Shown in pieces: positions 31,828 through 40,379 of a DNA stretch of 64,000 bases. Numbering within the stretch: the stretch's first letter is position 1; every line of letters starts with the position of its first letter. The stretch covers positions 20,735 to 84,734 of the forward strand of contig JAAYCA010000007.1 of assembly GCA_012744435.1 (NCBI GenBank), read 5' to 3'. This stretch comes from Bacteroidales bacterium. GTDB taxonomy: Bacteria; Bacteroidota; Bacteroidia; Bacteroidales; UBA932. Position numbers and translations under genes: made by a program. The notes beneath the pieces are model-generated. The model saw only the letters and a list, made by a program, of their open reading frames with translations. It was not told the DNA's origin and ran no database searches.

Positions 31828-32592
31828 TTATTGCAGCCGGAATCCGTCGGCGTCCTCCAGGACCGGGAACTTGGCGTGATACTCCGCGAGGTGCTGCAGG
31901 TCGATTTCGCCGCCGGCGAAGCCTTCCTGTCCGTCGGGGGCACAGGCCAGCGTCTCGCCGTACGGCCCGATCAGGGCGGTGCCGCCGTCGTAGTTGCAGG
32001 TGGGATCCGTGCCTACGCGGTTGGCGGCCAGTACGTAGCAGGCATTTTCAATCGCCCGGGCGCGCACGAGCGTGTCCCACGCGAAACGGCGCACGTCGGG
32101 CCAGTTGGCCACGAAGATGATGGCGTCGTAGTCATTCCGGTTCCGCAGCCAGACGGGGAAACGCAGATCATAACAGACCGCCAGCAGGAAACGCACGCCG
32201 CGCCATTCCACGATGATGCGCCGCTCTCCCGCGGCGAAGCGCTCGCCTTCGCCGCCGTAGCCGAAGAGGTGGCGCTTGTCGTAGTGGTCGAAGCTGCCGT
32301 CCGGCCGGACGAAATAAAAGCGATTGACACATTTCCCGCCAGGGATCTCCAGCGCGATGCTGCCGGCCAGGGCGGTGTCCAGCTGCGCGGCCTTGCGCTG
32401 CATCCAGGCGAGACCGGCAGAGGGTTCTTTCTCCACGGTCGCTCCGTCGAGGGTGGCGAAGCCGGTGGTGAACATTTCCGGGAGGACATGCAGGTCGGCG
32501 CGCGGGGCGCCGTCGAGCAACCCGTCGAGATGACGGAGATTGGACTCCGGATCGCCCCAGAGGATATCTTGCTGAATGATGTTTACTTTCAT
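31828..32592 (-). CDS. Nitrilase-superfamily amidase (omega-amidase, YafV-like)
   Basis: Probably hydrolyses alpha-ketoglutaramate or similar omega-amides in the cytoplasm. The 254-residue protein shows the nitrilase triad: Glu in VLPEMFTTGF, Lys in YDKRHLFGYGGE, and Cys in LLAVCYDLRFPVWLRN. The C-terminal LEDADGFRLQ is also like YafV. It is the last gene of the minus-strand array; its ATG overlaps the stop of the transporter gene by 4 nt (ATGA type). No role in uronate use is evident, so co-location may be incidental. Confidence 0.9.
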   Translation of the reverse strand: MKVNIIQQDILWGDPESNLRHLDGLLDGAPRADLHVLPEMFTTGFATLDGATVEKEPSAGLAWMQRKAAQLDTALAGSIALEIPGGKCVNRFYFVRPDGSFDHYDKRHLFGYGGEGERFAAGERRIIVEWRGVRFLLAVCYDLRFPVWLRNRNDYDAIIFVANWPDVRRFAWDTLVRARAIENACYVLAANRVGTDPTCNYDGGTALIGPYGETLACAPDGQEGFAGGEIDLQHLAEYHAKFPVLEDADGFRLQ

Positions 32593-34046
32593 TTTACTTC
32601 AATCGGTTGGTACTTCGGCACGAGGCTCTTCATGATGATCCAGGCCAGCAGATAAGCGATGCCGCAATAGCAGAAGATGATGAAATAGCCGGCGGGCTTG
32701 CCCTCGAAACCGAGGAAACTGAAGGCGGAGCCGGCATTCTCGGCATAGGTGAAAAGGTTTCCGGCGACCTTTTGCACGATCATCGAACCGATGCCGCCCG
32801 CCGTGGTGCCGATGCCGGTGATGGAGGCGATGGTGCTCTTGGGGAACATGTCGCCGATGGTGGAGTAGAGGTTGGCGCTCCAGGCCTGGTGTCCCGCGCC
32901 GGCGAGACCGATCAGGATGGCCGGCCACCAGGCGGACTGGAGGCTGATGCCCAGCGGCTGGGCGAACAGAGCGGCAATCGGGAAGAATGCAAAGATGAGC
33001 ATCGCGAGCATCCGGCCCGCATAGGGATCCATGCCTTTCTTCTCAACGAAGATCCTGGGCAGGTAGCCGCCGACGATGGAAATCACGGTGACGATGGCGT
33101 ACAGCGTAAAGATCAGCGCCTGGCCCAGTCCGGAAGTGGCGGGTGCGCCGAACTGGTTGCTGAAATAGGAAGGTGCCCAAAACAGGAAGAACCACCAGAC
33201 GCCGTCGGTAAAGAACTTTCCGGTAATGAAGGCCCAGGTCTGCTTGTACTTGAAGCACTGGAGCATCGGGATGGATTTCTGATCGGCGACAGCGGCCTTC
33301 TCTGCCGCTTCCGCAGCGTCGTCCTGGTGGATGTATGCCAGTTCCGCTTCGTTCACCCGCCGGCTCTTTTCCGGCTTCTCGTACATGAAGGCCCAGAAGA
33401 ACATCCAGATGAAGCCCAGGCCGCCGATGATGATGAAAGCCCATTCCCAACCGAGCCTGACAGCCAGGGGCGGAATCATGAGCGGAGCGGCGAGCGCTCC
33501 CACGGAGGCGCCGGCGTTGAAGATGGAAGTCGCGAAAGCGCGGTCTTTCTTCGGGAAATACTCGGCCGTTACCTTGATGGCGGCCGGGAAGTTTCCGGAT
33601 TCGCCGAGTGCCAGGATGCCCCGGCAGAGCAGGAACAGGTAGACGGAGGTCGTCGAGACGGCGAGGGCGACATTGCTGCCCACTTTGACGGCGCGCAGGG
33701 CCGCCACGCTGCCCAGTCCCGTCAGCTGGGCGGTGCCCCAGCCGCAGGCGGCGTGCAGGCAGGCGCCGACGGACCAGACGCCGATGGCGATGAGGTAGCC
33801 CTTCTTCGTGCCCATCCAGTCCACGAACTTGCCCGCAAACAGGCAGCAGACAGCATAGAATATGGAGAAGAAGGAAGTAATGGTGCCGTAGTTGGCATCT
33901 GTCCAATGAAACTCCGGCTTGATGAATTCCTCATAGGTCAGCGACAGGACCTGGCGGTCCAGGTAATTGACCGTGGTCGCCACGAAGAGCAGCGAGCACA
34001 GCCACCAACGCCAGTTGGTGATCAGTTTCTTCTGGGTCTCAGACAT
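32589..34046 (-). CDS. exuT: MFS transporter, ExuT-type hexuronate/aldonate permease
   Basis: A 485-residue inner-membrane proton symporter with 12 predicted helices. I start at ATG 34046 (SETQKKLITNWRWWLCSLLF); the longer frame runs into eda. Typical anion:cation symporter features are LDRQVLSLTYEEF after helix 1, the MFS loop FVDWMGTKKGYL, and GESGNFPAAIKVTAEYFPKKDR. Galacturonate or glucuronate is the likely substrate because eda and kdgK are immediately upstream. Its ATG overlaps the last 8 nt of eda, so translation is coupled. Confidence 0.9.
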   Translation of the reverse strand: MSETQKKLITNWRWWLCSLLFVATTVNYLDRQVLSLTYEEFIKPEFHWTDANYGTITSFFSIFYAVCCLFAGKFVDWMGTKKGYLIAIGVWSVGACLHAACGWGTAQLTGLGSVAALRAVKVGSNVALAVSTTSVYLFLLCRGILALGESGNFPAAIKVTAEYFPKKDRAFATSIFNAGASVGALAAPLMIPPLAVRLGWEWAFIIIGGLGFIWMFFWAFMYEKPEKSRRVNEAELAYIHQDDAAEAAEKAAVADQKSIPMLQCFKYKQTWAFITGKFFTDGVWWFFLFWAPSYFSNQFGAPATSGLGQALIFTLYAIVTVISIVGGYLPRIFVEKKGMDPYAGRMLAMLIFAFFPIAALFAQPLGISLQSAWWPAILIGLAGAGHQAWSANLYSTIGDMFPKSTIASITGIGTTAGGIGSMIVQKVAGNLFTYAENAGSAFSFLGFEGKPAGYFIIFCYCGIAYLLAWIIMKSLVPKYQPIEVK

Positions 34047-34713
34047 AAGCGCGGGCCTCTTCGATGATTTGGAGCGATTCTTCGCAGAGTTTCGTGATGC
34101 GGGTCCAGTCGCTGTTCGCGATGGCATCTTTGGGGAAGAGCTGGGAGCCCATGCCGACGCACTTGACGCCGGCCTTGAACCAGGCTTCGAGGTTGGCCTT
34201 TTCGGGCTTCACGCCGCCGGTGACCATCAGATTGCTCCAGGGCATGGGCGCAAGAACGCTCTTGACGAAGGACGGGCCGAGGACATCGCCCGGGAAGACC
34301 TTGCAGATGTCGCAGCCGGCTTCCTGGGCGGCGCCGATTTCGGTCACGGTAGCGCAGCCCGGGATGTAGGGAATGAGCCGGCGGTTGCATACCCGGGCCA
34401 CTTCGGGATTGAAGCCCGGGCTGATGACGAAGTCGGCGCCGAGCTGGATGTAAAGGGCGGCGGTGGCGGGGTCCGGTACGCTGCCAACGCCGAGGACCAT
34501 GCCCGGGACCTCGTCCCGGGCGGACGAGGCGAGTTCTTTGAACACCAGCTGGGCGAAGTCGCCGCGGTTGGTGAATTCGAAGGCGCACACACCGCCCGCA
34601 TGGCAGGCTTTGAGCACCTTCCTGGCGACATGGATATCGGGATGATAGAATACCGGAACCATGCCCTTTGTGACCATGGCCTTGAAAACATGATTCTTAC
34701 TGTATTGTGCCAT
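34039..34713 (-). CDS. eda: KDPG/KHG aldolase
   Basis: Cleaves 2-keto-3-deoxy-6-phosphogluconate to pyruvate and glyceraldehyde 3-phosphate, the last step of hexuronate degradation. The 224-residue TIM barrel shows the catalytic Glu in FEFTNRGD, the phosphate-binding GSVPDPATAALYIQLGADF, the proline-rich RLIPYIPGCATVTEI, and the Schiff-base Lys in CDICKVFPGDVLG. It sits 10 bp after kdgK and overlaps exuT, forming a compact uronate module. Confidence 0.95.
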   Translation of the reverse strand: MAQYSKNHVFKAMVTKGMVPVFYHPDIHVARKVLKACHAGGVCAFEFTNRGDFAQLVFKELASSARDEVPGMVLGVGSVPDPATAALYIQLGADFVISPGFNPEVARVCNRRLIPYIPGCATVTEIGAAQEAGCDICKVFPGDVLGPSFVKSVLAPMPWSNLMVTGGVKPEKANLEAWFKAGVKCVGMGSQLFPKDAIANSDWTRITKLCEESLQIIEEARAYV

Positions 34714-34723
34714 AATTGTCTGT

Positions 34724-35764
34724 TTATCGGGACACCCGTCCGGAGGCGTCGCCCTTCATCAGGGCCTCGACTTCGGCTACGGTGACCTGGTTGTAATCTC
34801 CGAAAACGGTATGTTTGAGACAGGAGGCCGCAACGGCGAAATCCAGCGCGCGCCGGTCGTCGCCGGGCCAGGTGAGCAGGCCGTAGATAAGCCCGCCCAT
34901 GAAGGAATCTCCGCCGCCTACGCGGTCCACGATGTGGGTGATGTCGTAGCGGGGGGATTCGAAGAGCTGCTCGCCGTCCCAGAGCACGCCGCCCCAGGTG
35001 TTGTGGTTGGCGTTGATGGAACCGCGCAGCGTGATGATCACTTTCTTCGCCCGGGGGAAGCGTGCCATCAGCTGCTCGCCCACGCTGCGGAATCGCTGCT
35101 GGTCGATCGCTCCGCCCGTGGACGCCGCATCGAAGCCCTCCGGCTTGATGCCGAAGACCTTCTCCGCATCCTCCTCGTTTCCGAGGAGGATATCACAGCC
35201 TTCCACCAGGGCGGGCATCACCTCGCCGGGCTGTTTTCCGTATTTCCAAAGGTTCTTCCGGTAGTTGAGGTCGCAGCTGACCGTCAGGCCCAGCCGGTTT
35301 GCGGCGCGGATGGCCTCCAGGCAAACCGCCGCCGCGCCCTGGCTCAGGGCGGGAGTGATGCCGGTCCAGTGGAACCAGTCGGCGCCGGCGAGGACTTTCT
35401 CCCAGTCGATCATGCCGGGCTGGATCGTGGCGATGGACGAACCGGCGCGGTCATAGACGACTTTGCTGGGGCGCGCCACGGCGCCGGTCTCAAGGTAATA
35501 GATCCCAAGGCGGTCGCCGCCGGACAGGATGCCGGACGTATCCACTCCATAGGCGCGCAGGTCACGGAGGCAGGCTTTGGCGATATCGTTGTCGGGAAGG
35601 CGGGTCACGAACGCGGCGTCGATGCCGTAGTTCGCAAGGGACACGGCCACGTTGGCCTCGCCGCCGCCGAAGGTGGCGTCAAAACTGCGGGCCTGGCCGA
35701 AACGCAGATGTTCCGGGGTGGAGAGCCGGAGCATGATCTCTCCGAAGGTGATGACTCTGGGCAT
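34724..35764 (-). CDS. kdgK: 2-keto-3-deoxygluconate kinase (PfkB family)
   Basis: Phosphorylates 2-keto-3-deoxygluconate with ATP, producing the substrate of Eda. The 346-residue sugar kinase begins ITFGEIMLRLSTPEHLRF and has the first PfkB signature FGGGEANVAVSLANYG. The C-terminal anion-hole motif is DRVGGGDSFMGGLIYGLL, with Asp as catalytic base. It starts 6 bp after der, so it is read from the same transcript as the GTPase. The upstream steps (uronate isomerase, reductase, dehydratase) are not in the window. Confidence 0.93.
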   Translation of the reverse strand: MPRVITFGEIMLRLSTPEHLRFGQARSFDATFGGGEANVAVSLANYGIDAAFVTRLPDNDIAKACLRDLRAYGVDTSGILSGGDRLGIYYLETGAVARPSKVVYDRAGSSIATIQPGMIDWEKVLAGADWFHWTGITPALSQGAAAVCLEAIRAANRLGLTVSCDLNYRKNLWKYGKQPGEVMPALVEGCDILLGNEEDAEKVFGIKPEGFDAASTGGAIDQQRFRSVGEQLMARFPRAKKVIITLRGSINANHNTWGGVLWDGEQLFESPRYDITHIVDRVGGGDSFMGGLIYGLLTWPGDDRRALDFAVAASCLKHTVFGDYNQVTVAEVEALMKGDASGRVSR

Positions 35765-35770
35765 TTGGTT

Positions 35771-37078
35771 TTATTTTTGGCGGCAGTAGATCTGGACCGG
35801 ACAGCCGGTGAGATTGAAGTTGGTGCGGAGCTGGTTCTCCAGGAAACGCTTGTACGGGTCCTTGACGTACTGCGGCAGATTGCAGAAGAAAGCGAAGGCC
35901 GGGAAGGCGGTCGGGAGCTGGGTCACATATTTGATTTTCACGTATTTTCCCTTCCAGGCCGGCGGCGGCGTCTCTTCGATCACGGGCAGCAACGCTTCGT
36001 TGAGGCGGGCCGTGGGGATCTTCTGGGAATAGTTGGCGTAGACCTGCGCGGCGGCGTCCAGCACGTCCTGGATGCGCTGCATCTTCACCACGGAGGTGAA
36101 GATCACGGGGACGTCGTTGAACGGGGCGAGCCGCTCCTTGAGCGCGGCGGTATAGTCGCGCAGGGTGTTGGAATCTTTCAGGAACAGATCCCACTTGTTC
36201 ACCACGACCACACAGCCCTTCCGGTTCTTGACGATGAGGTTGAAGATGCTCATGTCCTGGGCTTCCATGCCGGAGGTGGCGTCGATCATCAGGATGCAGA
36301 CGTCGGCGTGCTCGATGGCGCGGATGGAGCGCATCACGGAATAGAATTCCAGGTCCTCCCGGACCCTGGCCTTGCGGCGGATACCGGCCGTGTCCACGAG
36401 CATGAATTCGTGGCCGAATTTGTTGTAATGCGTCTCGATGGCGTCGCGCGTGGTGCCCGCCACCGGCGTGACGATGTTGCGCTCCTGCCCCAGCAGGGCG
36501 TTGGTCAGCGAGGATTTGCCGACATTGGGCTTGCCCACGATGGCGATGCGGGGGAGTCCGGCGTACGGGTCCTCCGTCTGCCCCTCCTCGGGCAGCGCGG
36601 CCACCACGGCGTCCAGCAGGTCGCCGGTGCCGCTGCCGTTGGCCGCCGAGATGCTGTAGATCTCGCCCAGGCCCAGGGAATAGAACTGGTAGGCGTCGAA
36701 CATCTTTTCGCCGGTGTCCACTTTGTTGACGCACAGTACGACGGGCTTCCTGGTCCGCCGCAGGATGTCGGCGATCCCGGCGTCGTAGTCTGTGATGCCG
36801 GTGGCCGCCTCGACCATGAACAGGACCAGGTCCGCTTCGTCGATCGCGATCTGCACCTGCGAACGGATGGCCGATTCGAATACGTCGTCGGAATTGGTGG
36901 TGTATCCACCCGTATCCACGACGGAGAACTCCCGGCCACACCATTCGCAGCGGCCGTAATGCCGGTCGCGGGTCACGCCGGCGGTGTCGTCGACGATGGC
37001 CTGCCGCATTCCGACGAGGCGGTTGAAAAGGGTGGATTTGCCGACATTGGGCCGGCCGACGATGGCAACGAGACTCAT
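35771..37078 (-). CDS. der: Ribosome-assembly GTPase Der (EngA)
   Basis: An essential GTPase for 50S maturation. It has two tandem GTPase domains, with P-loops [11 protein letters not shown] at residue 8 and [11 protein letters not shown] near 185, G3 motifs DTGG and DTAGI, G4 NKVD and NKWD, and the C-terminal KH-like domain ending in [13 protein letters not shown]. At 435 residues the length is standard. It lies 3 bp from the small cysteine-rich gene upstream and 6 bp from kdgK downstream. Confidence 0.97.
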   Translation of the reverse strand: MSLVAIVGRPNVGKSTLFNRLVGMRQAIVDDTAGVTRDRHYGRCEWCGREFSVVDTGGYTTNSDDVFESAIRSQVQIAIDEADLVLFMVEAATGITDYDAGIADILRRTRKPVVLCVNKVDTGEKMFDAYQFYSLGLGEIYSISAANGSGTGDLLDAVVAALPEEGQTEDPYAGLPRIAIVGKPNVGKSSLTNALLGQERNIVTPVAGTTRDAIETHYNKFGHEFMLVDTAGIRRKARVREDLEFYSVMRSIRAIEHADVCILMIDATSGMEAQDMSIFNLIVKNRKGCVVVVNKWDLFLKDSNTLRDYTAALKERLAPFNDVPVIFTSVVKMQRIQDVLDAAAQVYANYSQKIPTARLNEALLPVIEETPPPAWKGKYVKIKYVTQLPTAFPAFAFFCNLPQYVKDPYKRFLENQLRTNFNLTGCPVQIYCRQK

Positions 37079-37081
37079 AGA

Positions 37082-37312
37082 CTATTTGTTGTAAAATTGA
37101 CAGTCCTGACAGGCTTCGGATTGCCCGCCCCGACAGGATTTTCCGTGCAGTGCGGCATCTTCATCCTTGAAGCAGCGGATGCCGCGTTTGCGCATTTCCT
37201 CGTTGGAGCCTACGTCGTAGTGCGGGAACTCCTTGCCGGAGAGGATGTTGATTCCCAACCCCAGCACACAGAGCCCGACCAGGACGAGCACGACGAGGAA
37301 GACAGGCCACAT
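37082..37312 (-). CDS. Small cysteine-rich membrane protein
   Basis: A 76-residue protein with one N-terminal membrane helix (WPVFLVVLVLVGLCVLGLGI) and a soluble tail carrying four Cys outside the helix: RGIRCFKDEDAALHGKSC, then CQDC five residues from the end. The layout (one helix, then GKSCRGG...C..C) recalls the iron-delivery factor NqrM (DUF539, KGSCGG...C..C) of Na+-NQR assembly. The motif is only approximate and no nqr genes are here. FPHYDVGSNEEMRKRGI-type sequences occur in small Bacteroidetes membrane proteins of unknown role. It is translated between prs (6 bp away) and der (3 bp away). Confidence 0.8.
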   Translation of the reverse strand: MWPVFLVVLVLVGLCVLGLGINILSGKEFPHYDVGSNEEMRKRGIRCFKDEDAALHGKSCRGGQSEACQDCQFYNK

Positions 37313-37318
37313 AGTTCC

Positions 37319-38290
37319 TTATTGGACGAAGTCCGGACTGATGGCTTCGTAGTTGTATACCTTGTGGATGATCGAGGCGAAGACCTCGGCCATCGAGACG
37401 ATGCGGATCTTCGGATCGTCGGCGAGCTCCGGGTGGGGGATGGTGTCGGTGATGAAGATCTCTTCCATGGGGGAATCGTGGATGCGCTGGAGGGCGTTGC
37501 CGGAAAGCATGCCGTGCGTGGCGCAGGCGCGCACGCTGTGGGCGCCCCGGCTCATCAGCACCTCGGCGGCCTTGCAGAGCGTGCCCGCGGTGTCGATCAT
37601 GTCATCCACGATGATGATGTCCTTGTCTTCGATCTCGCCGATGGCGGTGATGGAACCGACCACGTTGGCCCGCTCGCGGGTCTTGTGGCAGATGATCACC
37701 GGACACATCAGCTCCCGGGCATAGACGTTGGCACGCTTGGCGCCGCCCATGTCGGGTGCGGCGATGGCCAGGTTCTTGAAATGACGGTTGCTGATATAGG
37801 GGAGGAAGACCTTGCTGGCATACACATGGTCCACCGGGATGTCGAAGAAACCCTGGATCTGGCCGGCGTGAAGGTCGCAGGTCATGATGCGGTCCGCCCC
37901 GGCGGCCCGAAGCAGGTTCGCGACAAGTTTGGCGCCGATGGCTACGCGCGGCCGGTCCTTGCGGTCCTGCCTCGCCCAGCCGAAGTAGGGTATTACGGCC
38001 GTGACCTCGTCTGCCGACGCGCGCTTGGCTGCGTCGATGGAGAGGAGCAGTTCCATGAGATTGTCTGCCGGCGGGATCGTGGACTGGATGATGTAAACGG
38101 AGGCGCCACGGACGCTCTCCGAGTATTGGGGCTGGAATTCGCCGTCGCTGAAGGGGGTGACCTCCAGTGCGCCCAGATGCAGGTCGGGCTCTTCCGGGGA
38201 CTTGATGGCGTTGATGTGGTCGATGACCTGACGGGCAAAGTCCTCAGAAGCTCTGCAGGCGAACAATTCCAAACGGTGGGTGTGTATCAT
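37319..38290 (-). CDS. prs: Ribose-phosphate pyrophosphokinase
   Basis: Makes PRPP from ribose 5-phosphate and ATP for nucleotide, His and Trp synthesis. The 323-residue protein has PYFGWARQDRKDRPR (ATP loop), the catalytic-side CDLHAGQIQGFFDIPVDH, and the PRPP-binding signature DIIIVDDMIDTAGTL. The sequence is typical of the Bacteroidetes form. It follows ysxC by 15 bp and is likely in its transcript. Confidence 0.96.
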   Translation of the reverse strand: MIHTHRLELFACRASEDFARQVIDHINAIKSPEEPDLHLGALEVTPFSDGEFQPQYSESVRGASVYIIQSTIPPADNLMELLLSIDAAKRASADEVTAVIPYFGWARQDRKDRPRVAIGAKLVANLLRAAGADRIMTCDLHAGQIQGFFDIPVDHVYASKVFLPYISNRHFKNLAIAAPDMGGAKRANVYARELMCPVIICHKTRERANVVGSITAIGEIEDKDIIIVDDMIDTAGTLCKAAEVLMSRGAHSVRACATHGMLSGNALQRIHDSPMEEIFITDTIPHPELADDPKIRIVSMAEVFASIIHKVYNYEAISPDFVQ

Positions 38291-38305
38291 GACTGTATGT
38301 TGGGT

Positions 38306-38902
38306 TTAAATCGTCTCGAGTATGTTTTCGATGTAGTCCAGGATCTCCTCCTTGCCGCGGTGCGTCTGCGAGGAGCTGCAGAAGACGGGCGGGAGCTCTT
38401 CCCACTGCTCCAGCAGGATCTGCCGGTTGCGCTCGAGCTGCGCCGCGAGGACATTGGGACCCTGTTTGTCGCATTTGGTCAGGATCAGGGCGAATGGGAC
38501 CTGGTGTTCGCCCAGTTCTGCAAGGAATTCCCGGTCGATTTCCGTGATGTCGTGCCGGGAGTCGACAAGGACGAACAGCAGGACCATTTCTTCCGAGTTC
38601 AGGATGTAGTCCCGGATCATGGCGGCGAGTTCTTCGCGGCCCTTCTGGTTCAGCTTGGCATAGCCGTAACCCGGCAAGTCCACCAGATACCAGCTGTCGT
38701 TGATGAGGAAATGGTTTACCAATTTCGTCTTGCCGGGGGTGGATGAGGTCATCGCCAGTTTGCGGTTGCCGCATAAACTGTTGATGAGAGAGGATTTGCC
38801 GACGTTGGACCTTCCGATGAAGGCGAACTCCGGCAATCTGCGCTTGGGCTTCTGTGATATCCGGGTGCTGCTGCCTGCGAACACGGCCTCGGAAATCTTC
38901 AT
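38306..38902 (-). CDS. ysxC: Ribosome biogenesis GTPase YsxC/EngB (YihA)
   Basis: A 198-residue GTPase needed for late 50S assembly. Motifs are P-loop FIGRSNVGKSSLINSL, G3 DLPGYG, and G4 TKCDKQG; YLVDLPGYGYAKLNQKGREE is characteristic. A -7 box lies 24 nt upstream. It heads the minus-strand array ysxC-prs-small gene-der-kdgK-eda-exuT-amidase, in which no intergenic gap exceeds about 16 bp. Confidence 0.95.
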   Translation of the reverse strand: MKISEAVFAGSSTRISQKPKRRLPEFAFIGRSNVGKSSLINSLCGNRKLAMTSSTPGKTKLVNHFLINDSWYLVDLPGYGYAKLNQKGREELAAMIRDYILNSEEMVLLFVLVDSRHDITEIDREFLAELGEHQVPFALILTKCDKQGPNVLAAQLERNRQILLEQWEELPPVFCSSSQTHRGKEEILDYIENILETI

Positions 38903-38926
38903 ACAATACTAACGCTTAAAATCATA

Positions 38927-38934
38927 CAAAGATA
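38927..38934 (-). promoter_or_regulatory. -7 box upstream of ysxC
   Basis: On the minus strand this reads TATCTTTG, 24 nt before the ATG, but no TTG at -33 is visible. It is probably the main promoter of the eight-gene minus array. Confidence 0.5.
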
Positions 38935-39017
38935 ATAAAAAAAGTGTAATCTTGACCTTACTTTCCATAGCATGTGCACAGGTGGAAAGTTGATGTAGGA
39001 AAACCGAAGAATTTACG

Positions 39018-39025
39018 TACTTTTG
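39018..39025 (+). promoter_or_regulatory. -7 box directly upstream of xseA
   Basis: TACTTTTG ends 7 nt before the xseA ATG, so transcription would start at or next to the start codon. The nearest TTG (38990) is 25 nt upstream, longer than usual. Confidence 0.4.
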
Positions 39026-39032
39026 TATTGCT

Positions 39033-40136
39033 ATGGAGACGGATTTCATAGACCTGCTCGAATTGCAGTTGCGGCTGCGGGAGGAGATTGAAGATTCCTT
39101 CCCGGAGCGGCTCTGGGTGCGGGCGGAGATCGCCTCCGTGCAGGCCAAGGCCAACGGCCACTGCTACCTCGACCTCGCCCAGAGCGAGGGCGGGCGGATC
39201 GTGGCGAAGGCCAAGGCCGTGATCTGGCGGAGCCGCTTTGCTCCGTTGCGGGCCTATTTCCGCGAAGCGACGGGGGGCGAGCTCGCCGCCGGGATGGAGG
39301 TGCTGCTGCGGGTGCAGGTGAGCTACAGCGAACTCTACGGCCTGTCGCTGACGGTCGATGAGATCGAGCCGCGTTTCACCCTCGGCGCCGCCGAACTGCA
39401 GCGCCGCAAGACCCTGGAGAAGCTCGAGGCGGACGGTCTGCTGGACCGGCAGCAGGAGTTGGAGCCGGCACTGCTGCCGTATCGCCTGGCCGTGATCTCC
39501 GCGCGGGATGCGGCCGGCTACGGCGACTTCCGGCGCCATTTGGAGGAGAACGCTTACGGTTTCGCCTTCGAGGTGTCGCTCTTCGAGGCCACGATGCAGG
39601 GGGAGGAGGCTCCGGCGAGCATCGTGGACGCGTTGGAGCGCGTGGAATGTGCTCCGGAACCCTACGACGCCGTGCTGCTGATGCGGGGCGGAGGTTCTGC
39701 GCTGGACCTCGCCTGTTTCGACGATTACGGCCTGTGCTTCGCCATTGCGAACTGCCCGGTGCCGGTGTACACGGCCATTGGCCATGACCGCGACGTGCAT
39801 GTCGCGGACCGGGTGGCCCATGATGCCGTCAAGACCCCTACGGCCCTGGCGGACCGCTTCATCGATGCGCTTGCCGCCGAGGATGAACGTATCAGCGCCT
39901 TCGGCAACCGCCTGCGGATGGCCTTTGCAGCCAGGCTTGCCGGGATGGAGCAGCGGATCCTCGCGCTTGGCGAAAGGATCCGTGCCGCAGATCCCCGGGG
40001 TGTGCTGGCGCGGGGTTATACCCTGGTTACGGATGCCGGCGGGGTGGTGGTCAAATCCGCCCGGCAGCTCCCGGCCGGGACGAAGTTCAGGCTGCTGTTT
40101 GCCGACGGCACGGTGGAAGCCGTTGCCGTAGAATGA
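39033..40136 (+). CDS. xseA: Exodeoxyribonuclease VII large subunit
   Basis: With XseB it degrades single-stranded DNA to oligonucleotides. The 367-residue product has an N-terminal OB domain (DSFPERLWVRAEIASVQ, GHCYLDLAQ) and the catalytic region with RLAVISARDAAGYGDFRRHL, VLLMRGGGSALDLACFDDY and TAIGHDRDVHVADRVAHDAV, followed by KTPTALADRFID. It is shorter than E. coli XseA (456) because the coiled-coil arm is reduced, as in other Bacteroidales. xseB follows after 63 bp. Confidence 0.95.
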   Translation: METDFIDLLELQLRLREEIEDSFPERLWVRAEIASVQAKANGHCYLDLAQSEGGRIVAKAKAVIWRSRFAPLRAYFREATGGELAAGMEVLLRVQVSYSELYGLSLTVDEIEPRFTLGAAELQRRKTLEKLEADGLLDRQQELEPALLPYRLAVISARDAAGYGDFRRHLEENAYGFAFEVSLFEATMQGEEAPASIVDALERVECAPEPYDAVLLMRGGGSALDLACFDDYGLCFAIANCPVPVYTAIGHDRDVHVADRVAHDAVKTPTALADRFIDALAAEDERISAFGNRLRMAFAARLAGMEQRILALGERIRAADPRGVLARGYTLVTDAGGVVVKSARQLPAGTKFRLLFADGTVEAVAVE

Positions 40137-40199
40137 TGGATGGCGGCGGACAGCGAGTGAAAAATAATCTCCGTCCGGGAAGATAGAAGATAAAGGAAT

Positions 40200-40379
40200 A
40201 TGGAAGAAAAATTCGACTACAACGAGGCGATCGCCGAGCTGGAAAGGATCGCCGCCCGGGTGGAAGACCCTGCAACCGGTCTCGACGAGATCGACCGCTG
40301 CATCAAGCGGTCGGACGAACTCATCGGCCGTTGCCGCGAATACCTGCGCTCAGCACGAACCAAAACGGACGAGTTATGA
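40200..40379 (+). CDS. xseB: Exodeoxyribonuclease VII small subunit
   Basis: A 59-residue helical protein translated from ATG 40200 to TGA 40377-40379. It reads MEEKFDYNEAIAELERIAA, then a linker and LDEIDRCIKRSDELIGRCRE, the two-helix hairpin of XseB (usual core FEEALAELE.IV..LE). Its position after xseA supports the call. Its stop overlaps the glgB ATG (ATGA at 40376-40379), so DNA repair and glycogen branching genes are translationally linked. Confidence 0.92.
   Translation: MEEKFDYNEAIAELERIAARVEDPATGLDEIDRCIKRSDELIGRCREYLRSARTKTDEL

Noticed and set aside
34811..38746. 1311-codon plus-strand frame
   Set aside because: It spans five real minus-strand genes (kdgK, der, the small gene, prs, ysxC), which no single genuine gene would.
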